Source of the DNA: Acidimicrobiia bacterium
GTDB lineage: Bacteria > Actinomycetota > Acidimicrobiia > Spongiisociales > ZC4RG35
Assembly (NCBI GenBank): GCA_030623125.1
Contig: JAUXMQ010000021.1
Span: 1-9,881 of the forward strand
Direction: 5' to 3'
Length of the DNA stretch: 9,881 nucleotides
Shown: positions 1-6,766 of the stretch, in pieces
How positions within the stretch are numbered: the stretch's first letter is position 1
Layout of the letters: each line of letters starts with the position of its first letter
Notes under the pieces: generated by a model
What the model saw: only the letters and a program-made list of their open reading frames with translations
Database searches by the model: none
Told to the model about the DNA's origin: nothing
Program-made: the position numbers and the translations under genes

Positions 1-589
1 AATCAGTCATGTCGGTGTCGATGAACCCCGGGGCGACGACGTTGACGGTGATGCCGCGTGACCCGACCTCCTTCGCCACCGACTTGGCGAACCCGACAAT
101 GCCGGCCTTCGATGCCGCATAGTTGGCCTGGCCGGCATTGCCGACTAGCCCGGCCACCGAGGCGACCGAGATCACACGACCCCATCTGGCCCTCAGCATG
201 CCTCTCATCGCGGCTTTGGTGCACAGGAAGACAGAGCGCAGATTGGTCGCGATCACTTCGTCGAACTGGTCCTCACTCATCCGGAGTATCAGGTTGTCTC
301 TGGTGATACCGGCGTTGTTGACCAGAACGGCCACGGCCCCGAGTTCGTCCTTGATCTGATCGAACATGGCGCCCACCTGTTCACCATCGGAAACGTCCGC
401 CTTTATTGCAATTGCCTCACCGCCGGATTCGCCGATTTGAGCAACAACCTCAGCCGCCGCATCGCCGCTGTGAGCGTAATTGACGACGACCCGGTGCCCT
501 GACCCGGCAAGCCGGACAGCCATCGCCCGCCCCAGACCTCGGGAGGCGCCGGTTATCACGGCCACCCTCCCCTCGCTCCCCTGGTTCAC
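1..589 (-). CDS. fabG: 3-oxoacyl-[ACP] reductase FabG (partial, C-terminus outside window)
   Basis: NADPH-dependent short-chain dehydrogenase that reduces 3-oxoacyl-ACP to 3-hydroxyacyl-ACP in cytosolic type II fatty-acid synthesis. Seen directly: the Rossmann motif TGASRGLG (residues 13-20), ADV (64-66), NNAG (91-94) and the SDR tetrad N116, S144, Y157, K161, in the FabG-typical context GNAGQANYAASKAG. The product-side motif VAPGFIDTDMT lies just before the window edge. About 196 residues are visible; the family is usually near 245, so roughly 50 are missing. The start is a GTG whose last two bases are shared with the TGA stop of fabH (GTGA overlap, 587-588 shared, codons spanning 586-589). 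GGAG at 598-601 lies 8 nt upstream. This implies translational coupling to fabH. Many SDRs resemble FabG, but the neighbours fabD and fabH make this assignment firm. Confidence 0.95.
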   Translation of the reverse strand, partial: MNQGSEGRVAVITGASRGLGRAMAVRLAGSGHRVVVNYAHSGDAAAEVVAQIGESGGEAIAIKADVSDGEQVGAMFDQIKDELGAVAVLVNNAGITRDNLILRMSEDQFDEVIATNLRSVFLCTKAAMRGMLRARWGRVISVASVAGLVGNAGQANYAASKAGIVGFAKSVAKEVGSRGITVNVVAPGFIDTDMTD

Positions 590-1671
590 GTCATCTTCTC
601 CGGCAGTCCGAAGAAGTCGAAGTTTGGCTGAAGCAATTCCAGTGTGTTCCGATCGGGAGGCGGAAGCGCGGCGTTGCTCTCCCCGAGGGGTGTGACTCTC
701 GACCCCCACTTGTAAACCAGAGAGGCCCAGGTGAGACCACCCCCGAACGCAGTGAACAGAATGATGTCCCCCGGTGAGATCCGCCCGTCCTCCAGCGCTT
801 CGGTCAACGCCACCGGAATGGTGGCGGCCGAAGTGTTGCCGTAGGACTGGATGTTGACATAGACCTTCGCCCCGTCGAGACCAAGACGACGGGCGGTGGC
901 GTCGATGATCCGGGAGTTGGCCTGGTGGGGAATGAGGAGGTCTACGTCTTCCAGCCCAAGACCGGCTTTATCGAGAGATGTCAGCGAAGACTCACCCATC
1001 TTGGTCACCGCTCTTCGGAAGATCTCCTGACCCTCCATGCTGATCCCACACATTGCCGGGTCGGGGTACACCCGATCTCCCATCGTCCCGTCGATGGGCA
1101 CTTCCAACACGTGTCCGGCCGCTCCGTCCATCCCGAGATCGGAAGCCAGAACACCGACCTCCCCATCGGAGCCTTCGAGCACCACGGCGCCGGCTCCGTC
1201 GCCGAACAGGATGCAGGTGGAGCGGTCCGTGAAGTCGAGCAGATGGTGCAGCTTCTCGGTACCTATGAGAAGAACAGTCCGGTGGGTGCCACCGCGGATC
1301 ATGTTGGCGCCGATGACCAACCCGTAGACAAACCCGGAACATGCCGCGTTTAGATCGATCGCCGCAGCGTTCCACGCCTCCATCCTCTTCTGAACCACAG
1401 AGGCGGTGGACGGGATGATGGAGTCACCAGAGCAAGTGGCGACCAGGAGAAGATCCACGTCCTCGACGCTCTTGCCGGCGGCGGCAAGAGCTCGCAAACC
1501 GGCTACGGCAGCCAATTCGGAAGCCTCGACATGGCTGATCCGACGCTCCTTGATCCCGGTGCGAGTCGTGATCCAATCGTCGGATGTGTCGACCAACTGC
1601 TCTAGATCATGATTGGAGAGGATGTTGGGGGGCATGCACTTGCCCCAACCGGTTATCTCGACATTCTGCAT
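586..1671 (-). CDS. fabH: 3-oxoacyl-[ACP] synthase III (FabH / KASIII) with C-terminal tail
   Basis: Catalyses the first condensation of fatty-acid synthesis, joining an acyl-CoA primer to malonyl-ACP. Seen: the Cys-His-Asn triad as C111 (NAACSGF), H249 (PHQAN) and N279 (YGNTSAA), plus GDGAGAVVLEG (158-167) and the terminal thiolase-fold motif FTAFGGGLTW (306-315). The start is the ATG at 1669-1671, which gives the usual MxNVEITGWG N-terminus and has AGGAG at 1677-1681, 5 nt upstream. The reading frame stays open for 25 codons further up, but that stretch lies inside fabD and does not resemble FabH. The protein is 361 aa, against 317 in E. coli. The excess is mostly a roughly 38-residue tail after KWG (321-323), containing RVTPLGESNAALPPPD. 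From memory, longer FabH-like proteins of other phyla have similar tails. It lies 13 nt after fabD and overlaps fabG by 4 nt. Confidence 0.95.
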   Translation of the reverse strand: MQNVEITGWGKCMPPNILSNHDLEQLVDTSDDWITTRTGIKERRISHVEASELAAVAGLRALAAAGKSVEDVDLLLVATCSGDSIIPSTASVVQKRMEAWNAAAIDLNAACSGFVYGLVIGANMIRGGTHRTVLLIGTEKLHHLLDFTDRSTCILFGDGAGAVVLEGSDGEVGVLASDLGMDGAAGHVLEVPIDGTMGDRVYPDPAMCGISMEGQEIFRRAVTKMGESSLTSLDKAGLGLEDVDLLIPHQANSRIIDATARRLGLDGAKVYVNIQSYGNTSAATIPVALTEALEDGRISPGDIILFTAFGGGLTWASLVYKWGSRVTPLGESNAALPPPDRNTLELLQPNFDFFGLPEKMT

Positions 1672-1676
1672 GGTCA

Positions 1677-1681
1677 CTCCT
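1677..1681 (-). promoter_or_regulatory. Ribosome binding site of fabH
   Basis: AGGAG on the minus strand, 5 nt before the ATG at 1671. It lies in the 13-nt gap after the fabD stop codon. It supports the shorter 361-aa FabH over the reading frame that runs back into fabD. Confidence 0.7.
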
Positions 1682-1684
1682 GAA

Positions 1685-2620
1685 TCACGCCATGGTACCG
1701 ATGACTTCGACTGCGGCCGGGATGTCGTCGATCGCGGACACGACAACCACGGTCGAATTCTCCACAGATCTTCGAGCCATCCCCGCCGTCACGTCTCCCG
1801 GTCCGACATGGACGAAGGTGTCGATGCCGGCGTCTGCCATCCCGAGCAGGCAATCGCTGAATCGCACCGGCGACACCATCTGACGGATGAGCAGCTCGGG
1901 AACCGTGCCAGGATCATGTTGGGTTGCAGTTGTGTTCGACCACACGGGAAAAGCGAGCCGGTCAACCTCGATCTCGGCCAGAGCACCGGCCACCTCATCA
2001 GCGGCAAGCTTCATGAACGATGAGTGGAATGCTCCGGCCACCTTCAGAGGTATTGCTCTCCTCACACCCAGATCCCTGGCATAGGCGACGACCCAGTTGA
2101 TGTCGTCAGCACCTCCGGCCAGGACCACCTGGCCGGGAGCGTTGATGTTGGCCACCTCGAGCCGCCCCCCATCTTCCTGACGCCGGGTGGCTATCGACAT
2201 TGCCAGATCCTCGTCGGCGCCTATCAGAGCGGCCATCCCCGACGGTTCCAGGTCGGCGGCGGCCGCCATCGCTTTTCCTCGCCGAGCCACGACATCGAGG
2301 GCCGTCTCATACCCGACTCCACCTGCTGCGGTCAGGGCGGTGTATTCACCCAGGGAGTGGCCGGCGGCTCCTGCCGGCTGTGACAGAAGGGCTTCGGCAA
2401 GGATCTCCCACAGGGCGTAACTGAGTGCGAAGAGTGCGGGCTGGGCATGCTCGGTTCGGGTGAGATCCTGTTCGGGGCCTTCCAGACACATCTCACGGAG
2501 TGACCATCCGAGGATCTGATCCGATCGGTCACCAAGCAGGTCGGGACGCGCCTCAAACAGGTCTGCGCCCATGCCGACAAACTGACTTCCCTGACCCGGG
2601 AAAAGAACTCCGAGACTCAC
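1685..2620 (-). CDS. fabD: Malonyl-CoA:ACP transacylase FabD
   Basis: Transfers malonyl from CoA to acyl carrier protein, supplying the extender unit used by FabH and later condensing enzymes. Seen: N-terminal LFPGQGSQ (6-13), nucleophile motif GHSLGE with S89 (87-92), the malonyl-carboxylate arginine in VARRGKAM (R114), the oxyanion and binding segment NINAPGQ (158-164), catalytic histidine H199 in AGAFHSSFM, and the C-terminal HVGPGDV. The length, 311 aa, matches the family (309 in E. coli). The start is a GTG at 2618-2620. It immediately precedes the SLGVLFPGQGSQ core and has no in-frame ATG alternative before that core. The upstream region is only weakly Shine-Dalgarno-like (GGATAG). The gene begins 17 nt after the threonine aldolase stop, so the two are probably on one transcript. 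Confidence 0.95.
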   Translation of the reverse strand: MSLGVLFPGQGSQFVGMGADLFEARPDLLGDRSDQILGWSLREMCLEGPEQDLTRTEHAQPALFALSYALWEILAEALLSQPAGAAGHSLGEYTALTAAGGVGYETALDVVARRGKAMAAAADLEPSGMAALIGADEDLAMSIATRRQEDGGRLEVANINAPGQVVLAGGADDINWVVAYARDLGVRRAIPLKVAGAFHSSFMKLAADEVAGALAEIEVDRLAFPVWSNTTATQHDPGTVPELLIRQMVSPVRFSDCLLGMADAGIDTFVHVGPGDVTAGMARRSVENSTVVVVSAIDDIPAAVEVIGTMA

Positions 2621-2637
2621 CTGCTATCCGACCGCAA

Positions 2638-3663
2638 TCAAACCAGTTGGGTTACCAGCCGGTCGACGTCTGCCGCGTCGACATCCCGGTGGGTAACGAT
2701 GCGCCACGCCCCTCCGCTGGGGGCGCTGGTCTTGATCCCGGAGCTATCGAAACGATCGCTGAGCTCAGGCCATGAGAGCCCCACTTTGGAGAAATCAACT
2801 CTCACCATGTTGGTCTCGACCGAGCCGGCATCGACACTGCCGGGGAGTCGATCGGCCAGCAACGTCGCCAGCTTCCGTGCGAGGACATGGTCTTCGACGA
2901 GTCGATCCCGCCTGTCGAGGGCCACTCGAGCAGCCGCTGCGATGACACCGGCCTGTCTCATTCCGCCGCCCAGCCGTCTTCGCAGGTATCTGATCTCATC
3001 GATGGCCGCTCGCTCTCCGCAGACGATCGACCCGACGGGGGCGCCCAACCCTTTTGAGAAACAGAACTGGATCGTGTCGGCCACCCCAGCCCATCGCTCG
3101 GCCGGCACGCTGGTTGCCGCTACCGCGTTGAATATGCGTGCACCATCGATGTGGATGGTCAGTCCATGCCCCCGCGCCGTCGACGAGGTCGCTTCCATCG
3201 TCTCTATGGGAACAACTCGCCCACCGGAGAGATTGTGGGTGTTCTCCCAGACCAGGAGTCCGATTCTCGGATAGAACCCGGCCATCGACATCGCCTGGTC
3301 GACGTCCGCCGACGTGATCTGACCACCATCGCCGGACACTGTTCGAAACGCCACACCCGACAGGGCCTGGGGCGCTCCAGCCTCCACCGAGCGCACATGG
3401 CTCAACTCGTGCGCCAGGATCTCCTCGCCGGGGTTGGTGTGGAGCATGATGCTGAGCTGATTGCCCATCGTCCCGGTCGGCACATATATGGCCGCTTCCT
3501 TGCCGGTGACCGCCGCTGACTCCTCTTCCAAGGCGTTCACCGTCGGGTCGTCCCGATAGACGTCATCCCCCAACGGAGCAGAGGCCATCGCCTCGACCAT
3601 TTCGGGAGTCGGGCGGGTCACTGTGTCGGAACGAAAGTCGGCTATCCCATCGGCAAATGCCAT
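2638..3663 (-). CDS. ltaE: Low-specificity L-threonine aldolase (PLP enzyme)
   Basis: PLP-dependent fold-type I enzyme that cleaves L-threonine or L-allo-threonine to glycine and acetaldehyde. It closely follows the bacterial LtaE pattern: FRSDTVTRPTPEM near the N-terminus, GDDVYRDDPTVNALE (32-46), PTGTMGNQ (62-69), cofactor-stacking H89, ENTHN (140-144), HIDGARIFNA (171-180), Schiff-base lysine K204 in FSKGLGAPVGS, and GGGMRQAG (232-239). The chosen ATG (3661-3663) gives 341 aa, the usual family size, with only nine residues before FRSDTV. An in-frame TTG at 3718-3720 would add 19 residues and start 3 nt after the aminotransferase stop. Neither start has a good Shine-Dalgarno sequence, so the start is uncertain. 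It lies between alaC and fabD on the same strand and is probably co-transcribed with both. A related aldolase specificity (allo-threonine, phenylserine) cannot be excluded. Confidence 0.9.
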   Translation of the reverse strand: MAFADGIADFRSDTVTRPTPEMVEAMASAPLGDDVYRDDPTVNALEEESAAVTGKEAAIYVPTGTMGNQLSIMLHTNPGEEILAHELSHVRSVEAGAPQALSGVAFRTVSGDGGQITSADVDQAMSMAGFYPRIGLLVWENTHNLSGGRVVPIETMEATSSTARGHGLTIHIDGARIFNAVAATSVPAERWAGVADTIQFCFSKGLGAPVGSIVCGERAAIDEIRYLRRRLGGGMRQAGVIAAAARVALDRRDRLVEDHVLARKLATLLADRLPGSVDAGSVETNMVRVDFSKVGLSWPELSDRFDSSGIKTSAPSGGAWRIVTHRDVDAADVDRLVTQLV

Positions 3664-3723
3664 CCCCGGATGGTACGCCCAAACAAGAATCGACGGTTCC
3701 GGCCCTCCCGGCTTGGCCAAGGG

Positions 3724-4896
3724 TCAGAGACGATCCAGAGATTCGCCGATTCGATCGGTGGCCTGTTCGATTCGGCCGACATCCTCAACAAGGGCAAAGC
3801 GGACATGCCCCTCCCCTGATTGTCCGAATCCCACACCGGGGCTAACGGCCACACCCGCGTGCTCCAGCAGGTGAATGGAGAAGTCCAAAGAACCCATGTG
3901 ATCGTACGGGCCGGGCACCTCCGCCCACACAAACATCGTCCCGGCAGGCTTTTCGACCTTCCAACCGATGTCTGCCAGTCCATCTACCAGTGCGTCTCGA
4001 CGCTTCATGTATGTCCTGTTGACTCCGGCGACAAAACCATCACCGGTGGCGAGCGCTTCGGCTGCGGCGATCTGGATCGGCTGGAACGTCCCGTAGTCGA
4101 GATAGGACTTGAGCTTGGCGAGCGCACCCACCACCTCGGCGTTGCCGACGAGGAATCCGACACGCCAACCGGCCATCGAGTGGCCTTTTGTCAGCGAGTA
4201 GAGCTCGACCGCCACGTCCTTGGCTCCCGGAATCTCGAGGATCGAAGGTGGCCGGTAGCCATCGAAGGCGATGTCCGCATATGCGAAATCGTGCACGAGG
4301 ATGACGTCGTTCGTCTTTGCGAACTCAACAAGCCGGCCGAAGAAGCCGAGGTCCACGGTCTTGGTGGTCGGGTTGTGCGGGAAGCTGACGATGATCACCC
4401 GGGGGCGAGGCCAGGAGTTGCGAAACATCCTGTTGATTGTCTCGAAATAGTCCTCCTCGGATCCGATCGGCGCCTTCCGCACTTCGGCACCGGCGATGAT
4501 CGGGGCGTAGATGTGGATCGGATACGAAGGCTCCGGAACGATGGCGGCATCACCGGGCTGAACCAGGGTCCACATGAGGTGAGACAGACCCTCCTTGGCA
4601 CCAATCGTGGAAATGACCTCGGTCTCCGGATCCAATTCGACCCCGAATCTCCTCGAATAACGACCGGCAAGAGCCTCCCTCAGATCCTGAATCCCTCTCG
4701 AAACGGAATAGCGGTGATTGGACGGCTGACGCGCCTCCCGAATCAGGGTCTCAACCGCTTGATCGGGGGATGGGATGTCGGGATTGCCAAATCCGAGGTC
4801 GATGACATCGGTGCCACGGAGTCGAACCTCTGCCTTGCGCCGATTCACCTCGGCGAAGGCATAAGGGGGCAGTGATCCGATGCGGCGGAAGTCCAT
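3724..4896 (-). CDS. alaC: AlaC-type glutamate-pyruvate aminotransferase (class I/II)
   Basis: PLP-dependent aminotransferase. Its nearest recognisable relative is E. coli AlaC (YfdZ), which interconverts pyruvate and alanine with glutamate and 2-oxoglutarate. Recalled similarity runs along the whole protein: RIGSLPPYAF at the start, DLGFGNPD (33-40), YSVSRGIQDLR (63-73), IGAKEGLSHLM (98-108), PSYPIHIY (123-130), VHDFAYADI (201-209), VSPGVGFG (351-358) and HVRFAL (364-369). PLP-site residues seen are N175 (PHNPT), D203, Y206, Schiff-base lysine K237 (SLTKGHSMAGWR), R245, and R366 for the substrate carboxylate. At 390 aa it is slightly shorter than AlaC (about 412). The start is the ATG at 4894-4896. 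It has no clear Shine-Dalgarno sequence, and 84 nt upstream hold two hairpins. Related aminotransferases (LL-diaminopimelate or aspartate type) share the fold, so substrate is inferred from family resemblance. Confidence 0.88.
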   Translation of the reverse strand: MDFRRIGSLPPYAFAEVNRRKAEVRLRGTDVIDLGFGNPDIPSPDQAVETLIREARQPSNHRYSVSRGIQDLREALAGRYSRRFGVELDPETEVISTIGAKEGLSHLMWTLVQPGDAAIVPEPSYPIHIYAPIIAGAEVRKAPIGSEEDYFETINRMFRNSWPRPRVIIVSFPHNPTTKTVDLGFFGRLVEFAKTNDVILVHDFAYADIAFDGYRPPSILEIPGAKDVAVELYSLTKGHSMAGWRVGFLVGNAEVVGALAKLKSYLDYGTFQPIQIAAAEALATGDGFVAGVNRTYMKRRDALVDGLADIGWKVEKPAGTMFVWAEVPGPYDHMGSLDFSIHLLEHAGVAVSPGVGFGQSGEGHVRFALVEDVGRIEQATDRIGESLDRL

Positions 4897-4944
4897 AACT
4901 GGCGGGTCAAGCTAGACCAGGGCATCCGAGGAGCCCGGCAACCT

Positions 4945-4977
4945 CGGCGGATTCACCGCCGGACCACCGGCTGTGGT
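4945..4977 (-). terminator. Two adjacent GC-rich hairpins between the DUF1232 gene and alaC
   Basis: The 84-nt gap 4897-4980 contains two perfect short inverted repeats. One is CGGCGG (4945-4950) with CCGCCG (4956-4961) around a 5-nt loop. The other is ACCAC (4963-4967) with GTGGT (4973-4977), also with a 5-nt loop. On the minus strand they come directly after the DUF1232 stop codon, where a terminator would be expected. There is no T-run, so they would be a U-less actinobacterial-type terminator at best. They could equally be an mRNA-stabilising or attenuating element ahead of alaC. Confidence 0.35.
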
Positions 4978-4980
4978 TGG

Positions 4981-5409
4981 TCAGCCGGAGAGACGGTCGA
5001 TGATGGCGGTGAGGCGTTTTGGCATGATGGAGCGCGAGAGCCCGACTGCCTCCCGAACGAGACTGAGGAGATCGCCCGGACCATCCCAATGCTCGTCGAC
5101 AATCTCAGGGCCGGCTCGTTCGATCAACGAGTCGATGGCGAACAGGACAAGCAGGACATCGTCGGCCCAGCCAATGACGGGAATCACATCGGGGATCAGG
5201 TCGATAGGGCTCACCACATAAGCGGCGGCTATCCCGAGAGTGATCTTCGCCCGGCGAGGCACACGCGGGTCGAGCAGTAGCCGCCCGACCAGCTTGAGGA
5301 TGTTCGGCAGCATCAGGGCTGCGTCCGCCACCAGACGCTTGCTCTGAATGCTCGCTCCCTTGGGAGGGAGAACATCATCGGGTCGAAGGCTCTTCGGCTC
5401 GTCAGTCAT
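4981..5409 (-). CDS. DUF1232 (YkvA-type) domain protein
   Basis: A 142-aa protein of unknown biochemical function. Residues about 45-96 carry the DUF1232 hallmark: a short basic segment (RVPRRAK, 49-55), then YVVSPIDLIPD (64-74) and a hydrophobic run through GWADDVLLVLFAIDSLI (80-96). The conserved PIDLIPD motif is intact. The hydrophobic stretch from about 56 to 95 suggests membrane association, probably as one or two short segments. The N-terminal 20 residues are polar and proline-rich. The C-terminal part (120-142) is an amphipathic basic helix. Its ATG (5407-5409) overlaps the upstream gene's TGA (5406-5408) as ATGA, so it is the last gene of a translationally coupled set with the ATPase and SRPBCC genes. 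Two hairpins follow its stop. The domain call is firm; the role is unknown. Confidence 0.85.
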   Translation of the reverse strand: MTDEPKSLRPDDVLPPKGASIQSKRLVADAALMLPNILKLVGRLLLDPRVPRRAKITLGIAAAYVVSPIDLIPDVIPVIGWADDVLLVLFAIDSLIERAGPEIVDEHWDGPGDLLSLVREAVGLSRSIMPKRLTAIIDRLSG

Positions 5410-5591
5410 TCGATCTCAATCTTCTGTCGGCTGGAGTCTCGTTCATGATGGCCATCTTCGTTCCCTATTGCACCTATTTCCTCGATGACCGCCTCGATGG
5501 CCTTCAGGCCTTCGATGCCGGCTTGAAGCAGGTGGTATACGGCCCGACGGCTCGCCCGCGCCAAGGCTGTGATTGTCGGGGAGGATTCCAT
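5406..5591 (-). CDS. Small helical protein (61 aa), unknown function
   Basis: I do not recognise this family. The protein is 61 aa, with a predicted long amphipathic helix over about residues 8-41. Hydrophobic residues V18, L21, L22, I26, L29, I32, V35, I36 and I39 fall at 3-4 residue spacing, which suggests a coiled coil or surface-membrane helix. The tail after G43 is very polar (NEDGHHERDSSRQK). No signal peptide or cysteine is present. The ATG (5589-5591) shares one base with the TGA of the ATPase gene (TGATG), and its own TGA overlaps the DUF1232 ATG (ATGA). AAGG lies just upstream. An adjacent in-frame TTG (5592-5594) would add one residue. Overlap with both neighbours supports it as a real gene. 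By position it could be an adaptor between the ATPase and the DUF1232 protein, but that is inference. Confidence 0.75.
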   Translation of the reverse strand: MESSPTITALARASRRAVYHLLQAGIEGLKAIEAVIEEIGAIGNEDGHHERDSSRQKIEIE

Positions 5592-6766
5592 CAACCTTCA
5601 CCCGGGTTTCCGAATGTCACATGCAATCCTCCGCCTTCGAGGCGCGCACGGATCACTTCTCTCCTATGCAAGGCATCTGGAAGTATGAAGGATCGCCGGT
5701 ACGGGCCCAGGCGCACATAGAGCTCGCGACCATGCCTGAACACATCGAGATCCGACTTCTCGACCAGGGGAAGATCCAACTCCATTGTGACGGCGCCGTC
5801 TCGCTCCGTAATCCGGAAGGGACTGACTGCCTTGAACCCAAACACCGGGTCGTCGTCGCCGTACAGCTCCGAAGCCATCAGTCGAAGCCTGTCGACACCG
5901 ATCATCTCGTCGTCAAACAGTCTCAAACGCAAACGAGGCACGTCCGCGAACGCATCATCGATCTCGTCGAGGTGCCCTTTCTGGATGGCACGCCATCGCT
6001 CGAAATAGGGGTCTGCGACCATGTCCGGAAGAACCCGGTTGATCACCACGCCATCCACGCCGTAGCCAAAGAGACTCAGGTAGCTATACGTTCTGCGGGC
6101 CTCGTCGATCACCATCTTCTCAGGGTTCACCACAAGCCGTGCCGAAGTGATCTTGGGCTCTGACATGAGTTCTTTGACCTCTTCGATGCCATCGAACACC
6201 GACTGGGCCGCACTGAACACCTCATCCTCGGGAATGGGCAGGTCCGTCAGCCGGGTCAACAGGGGTCGTGCGGCCTTCATGATGCGTCGTTCCGTCGGCA
6301 GGACCTTCTCGAAATACCAGGACAACACTTCCGGTAGCGAAAGAAGCCGAAGGGTCTCGGCTGTGGGCGCGCAGTCCACGACTACCACGTCATAGTCCCC
6401 TGACCTGGCATGGCGATTCACCTCGAGAAGGGCAAACAACTCGTCCATGCCGGGGAAAACGAGAAACTCCTCAGCCTCGATTCCGGCGGCGCCGCCCCAG
6501 TCGAGGACATCCATCAATTGATTGCGGATGGCGCCCCAGTATTTGTCGAGTTGTTGTTGGGTATCGATCTGCTGACCGTCGAGACGTTCGACCACCCGTG
6601 TCGGTTTGGACCCGAGACTGACGGCGATGGCGTCGGCCAGGGAGTGCGCAGGGTCGGTCGAAGTGATGAGTGTCCTGTATCCGGCGTCAGCCGAAGCCAG
6701 AGCGGTAGATGCAGCCACGGTGGTCTTTCCTACACCGCCCTTGCCGGTAACCAGAACGATCCTCAC
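5591..6766 (-). CDS. ArsA/Get3-family ATPase with C-terminal HSP20-like domain
   Basis: A SIMIBI-class P-loop ATPase of 391 aa. Seen: deviant Walker A GKGGVGKTT (8-16) with signature lysine K9, switch I TDPAHSLAD (37-45) and switch II VVVDCAPTAETLRLL (128-142). The middle region (about 145-300) is helical and typical of single-copy ArsA-like proteins. Residues about 315-386 form the HSP20-like domain found at the end of many bacterial ArsA homologs; its core runs MELDLPLVEKSDLDVFRHG, then LYVRLGPYRRSFILP, then ARLEGGGLHVTF. The only cysteine is C132 in switch II, so the metal-binding cysteine set of E. coli ArsA is absent, and no arsB or arsR lies nearby. A role in client-protein targeting or chaperoning, as in Get3, fits better than arsenite export, but that is inference. 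The start is GTG 6764-6766, overlapping the SRPBCC stop (GTGA) and beginning MRIVLVTGKGG. The open frame upstream lies inside the SRPBCC gene. Confidence 0.92.
   Translation of the reverse strand: MRIVLVTGKGGVGKTTVAASTALASADAGYRTLITSTDPAHSLADAIAVSLGSKPTRVVERLDGQQIDTQQQLDKYWGAIRNQLMDVLDWGGAAGIEAEEFLVFPGMDELFALLEVNRHARSGDYDVVVVDCAPTAETLRLLSLPEVLSWYFEKVLPTERRIMKAARPLLTRLTDLPIPEDEVFSAAQSVFDGIEEVKELMSEPKITSARLVVNPEKMVIDEARRTYSYLSLFGYGVDGVVINRVLPDMVADPYFERWRAIQKGHLDEIDDAFADVPRLRLRLFDDEMIGVDRLRLMASELYGDDDPVFGFKAVSPFRITERDGAVTMELDLPLVEKSDLDVFRHGRELYVRLGPYRRSFILPDALHRREVIRARLEGGGLHVTFGNPGEG

Noticed and set aside
3820..4875. A 351-codon open frame on the plus strand opposite alaC
   Set aside because: It lies wholly antisense to a gene with complete aminotransferase motifs. 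Its predicted product has no recognisable domain and is rich in Arg, Gly, His and Asp, as expected of a codon-bias shadow.
5591..6766. Arsenic-resistance operon
   Set aside because: The ATPase lacks the arsenite cysteines, and no arsR, arsB, arsC or arsD gene is in the window.
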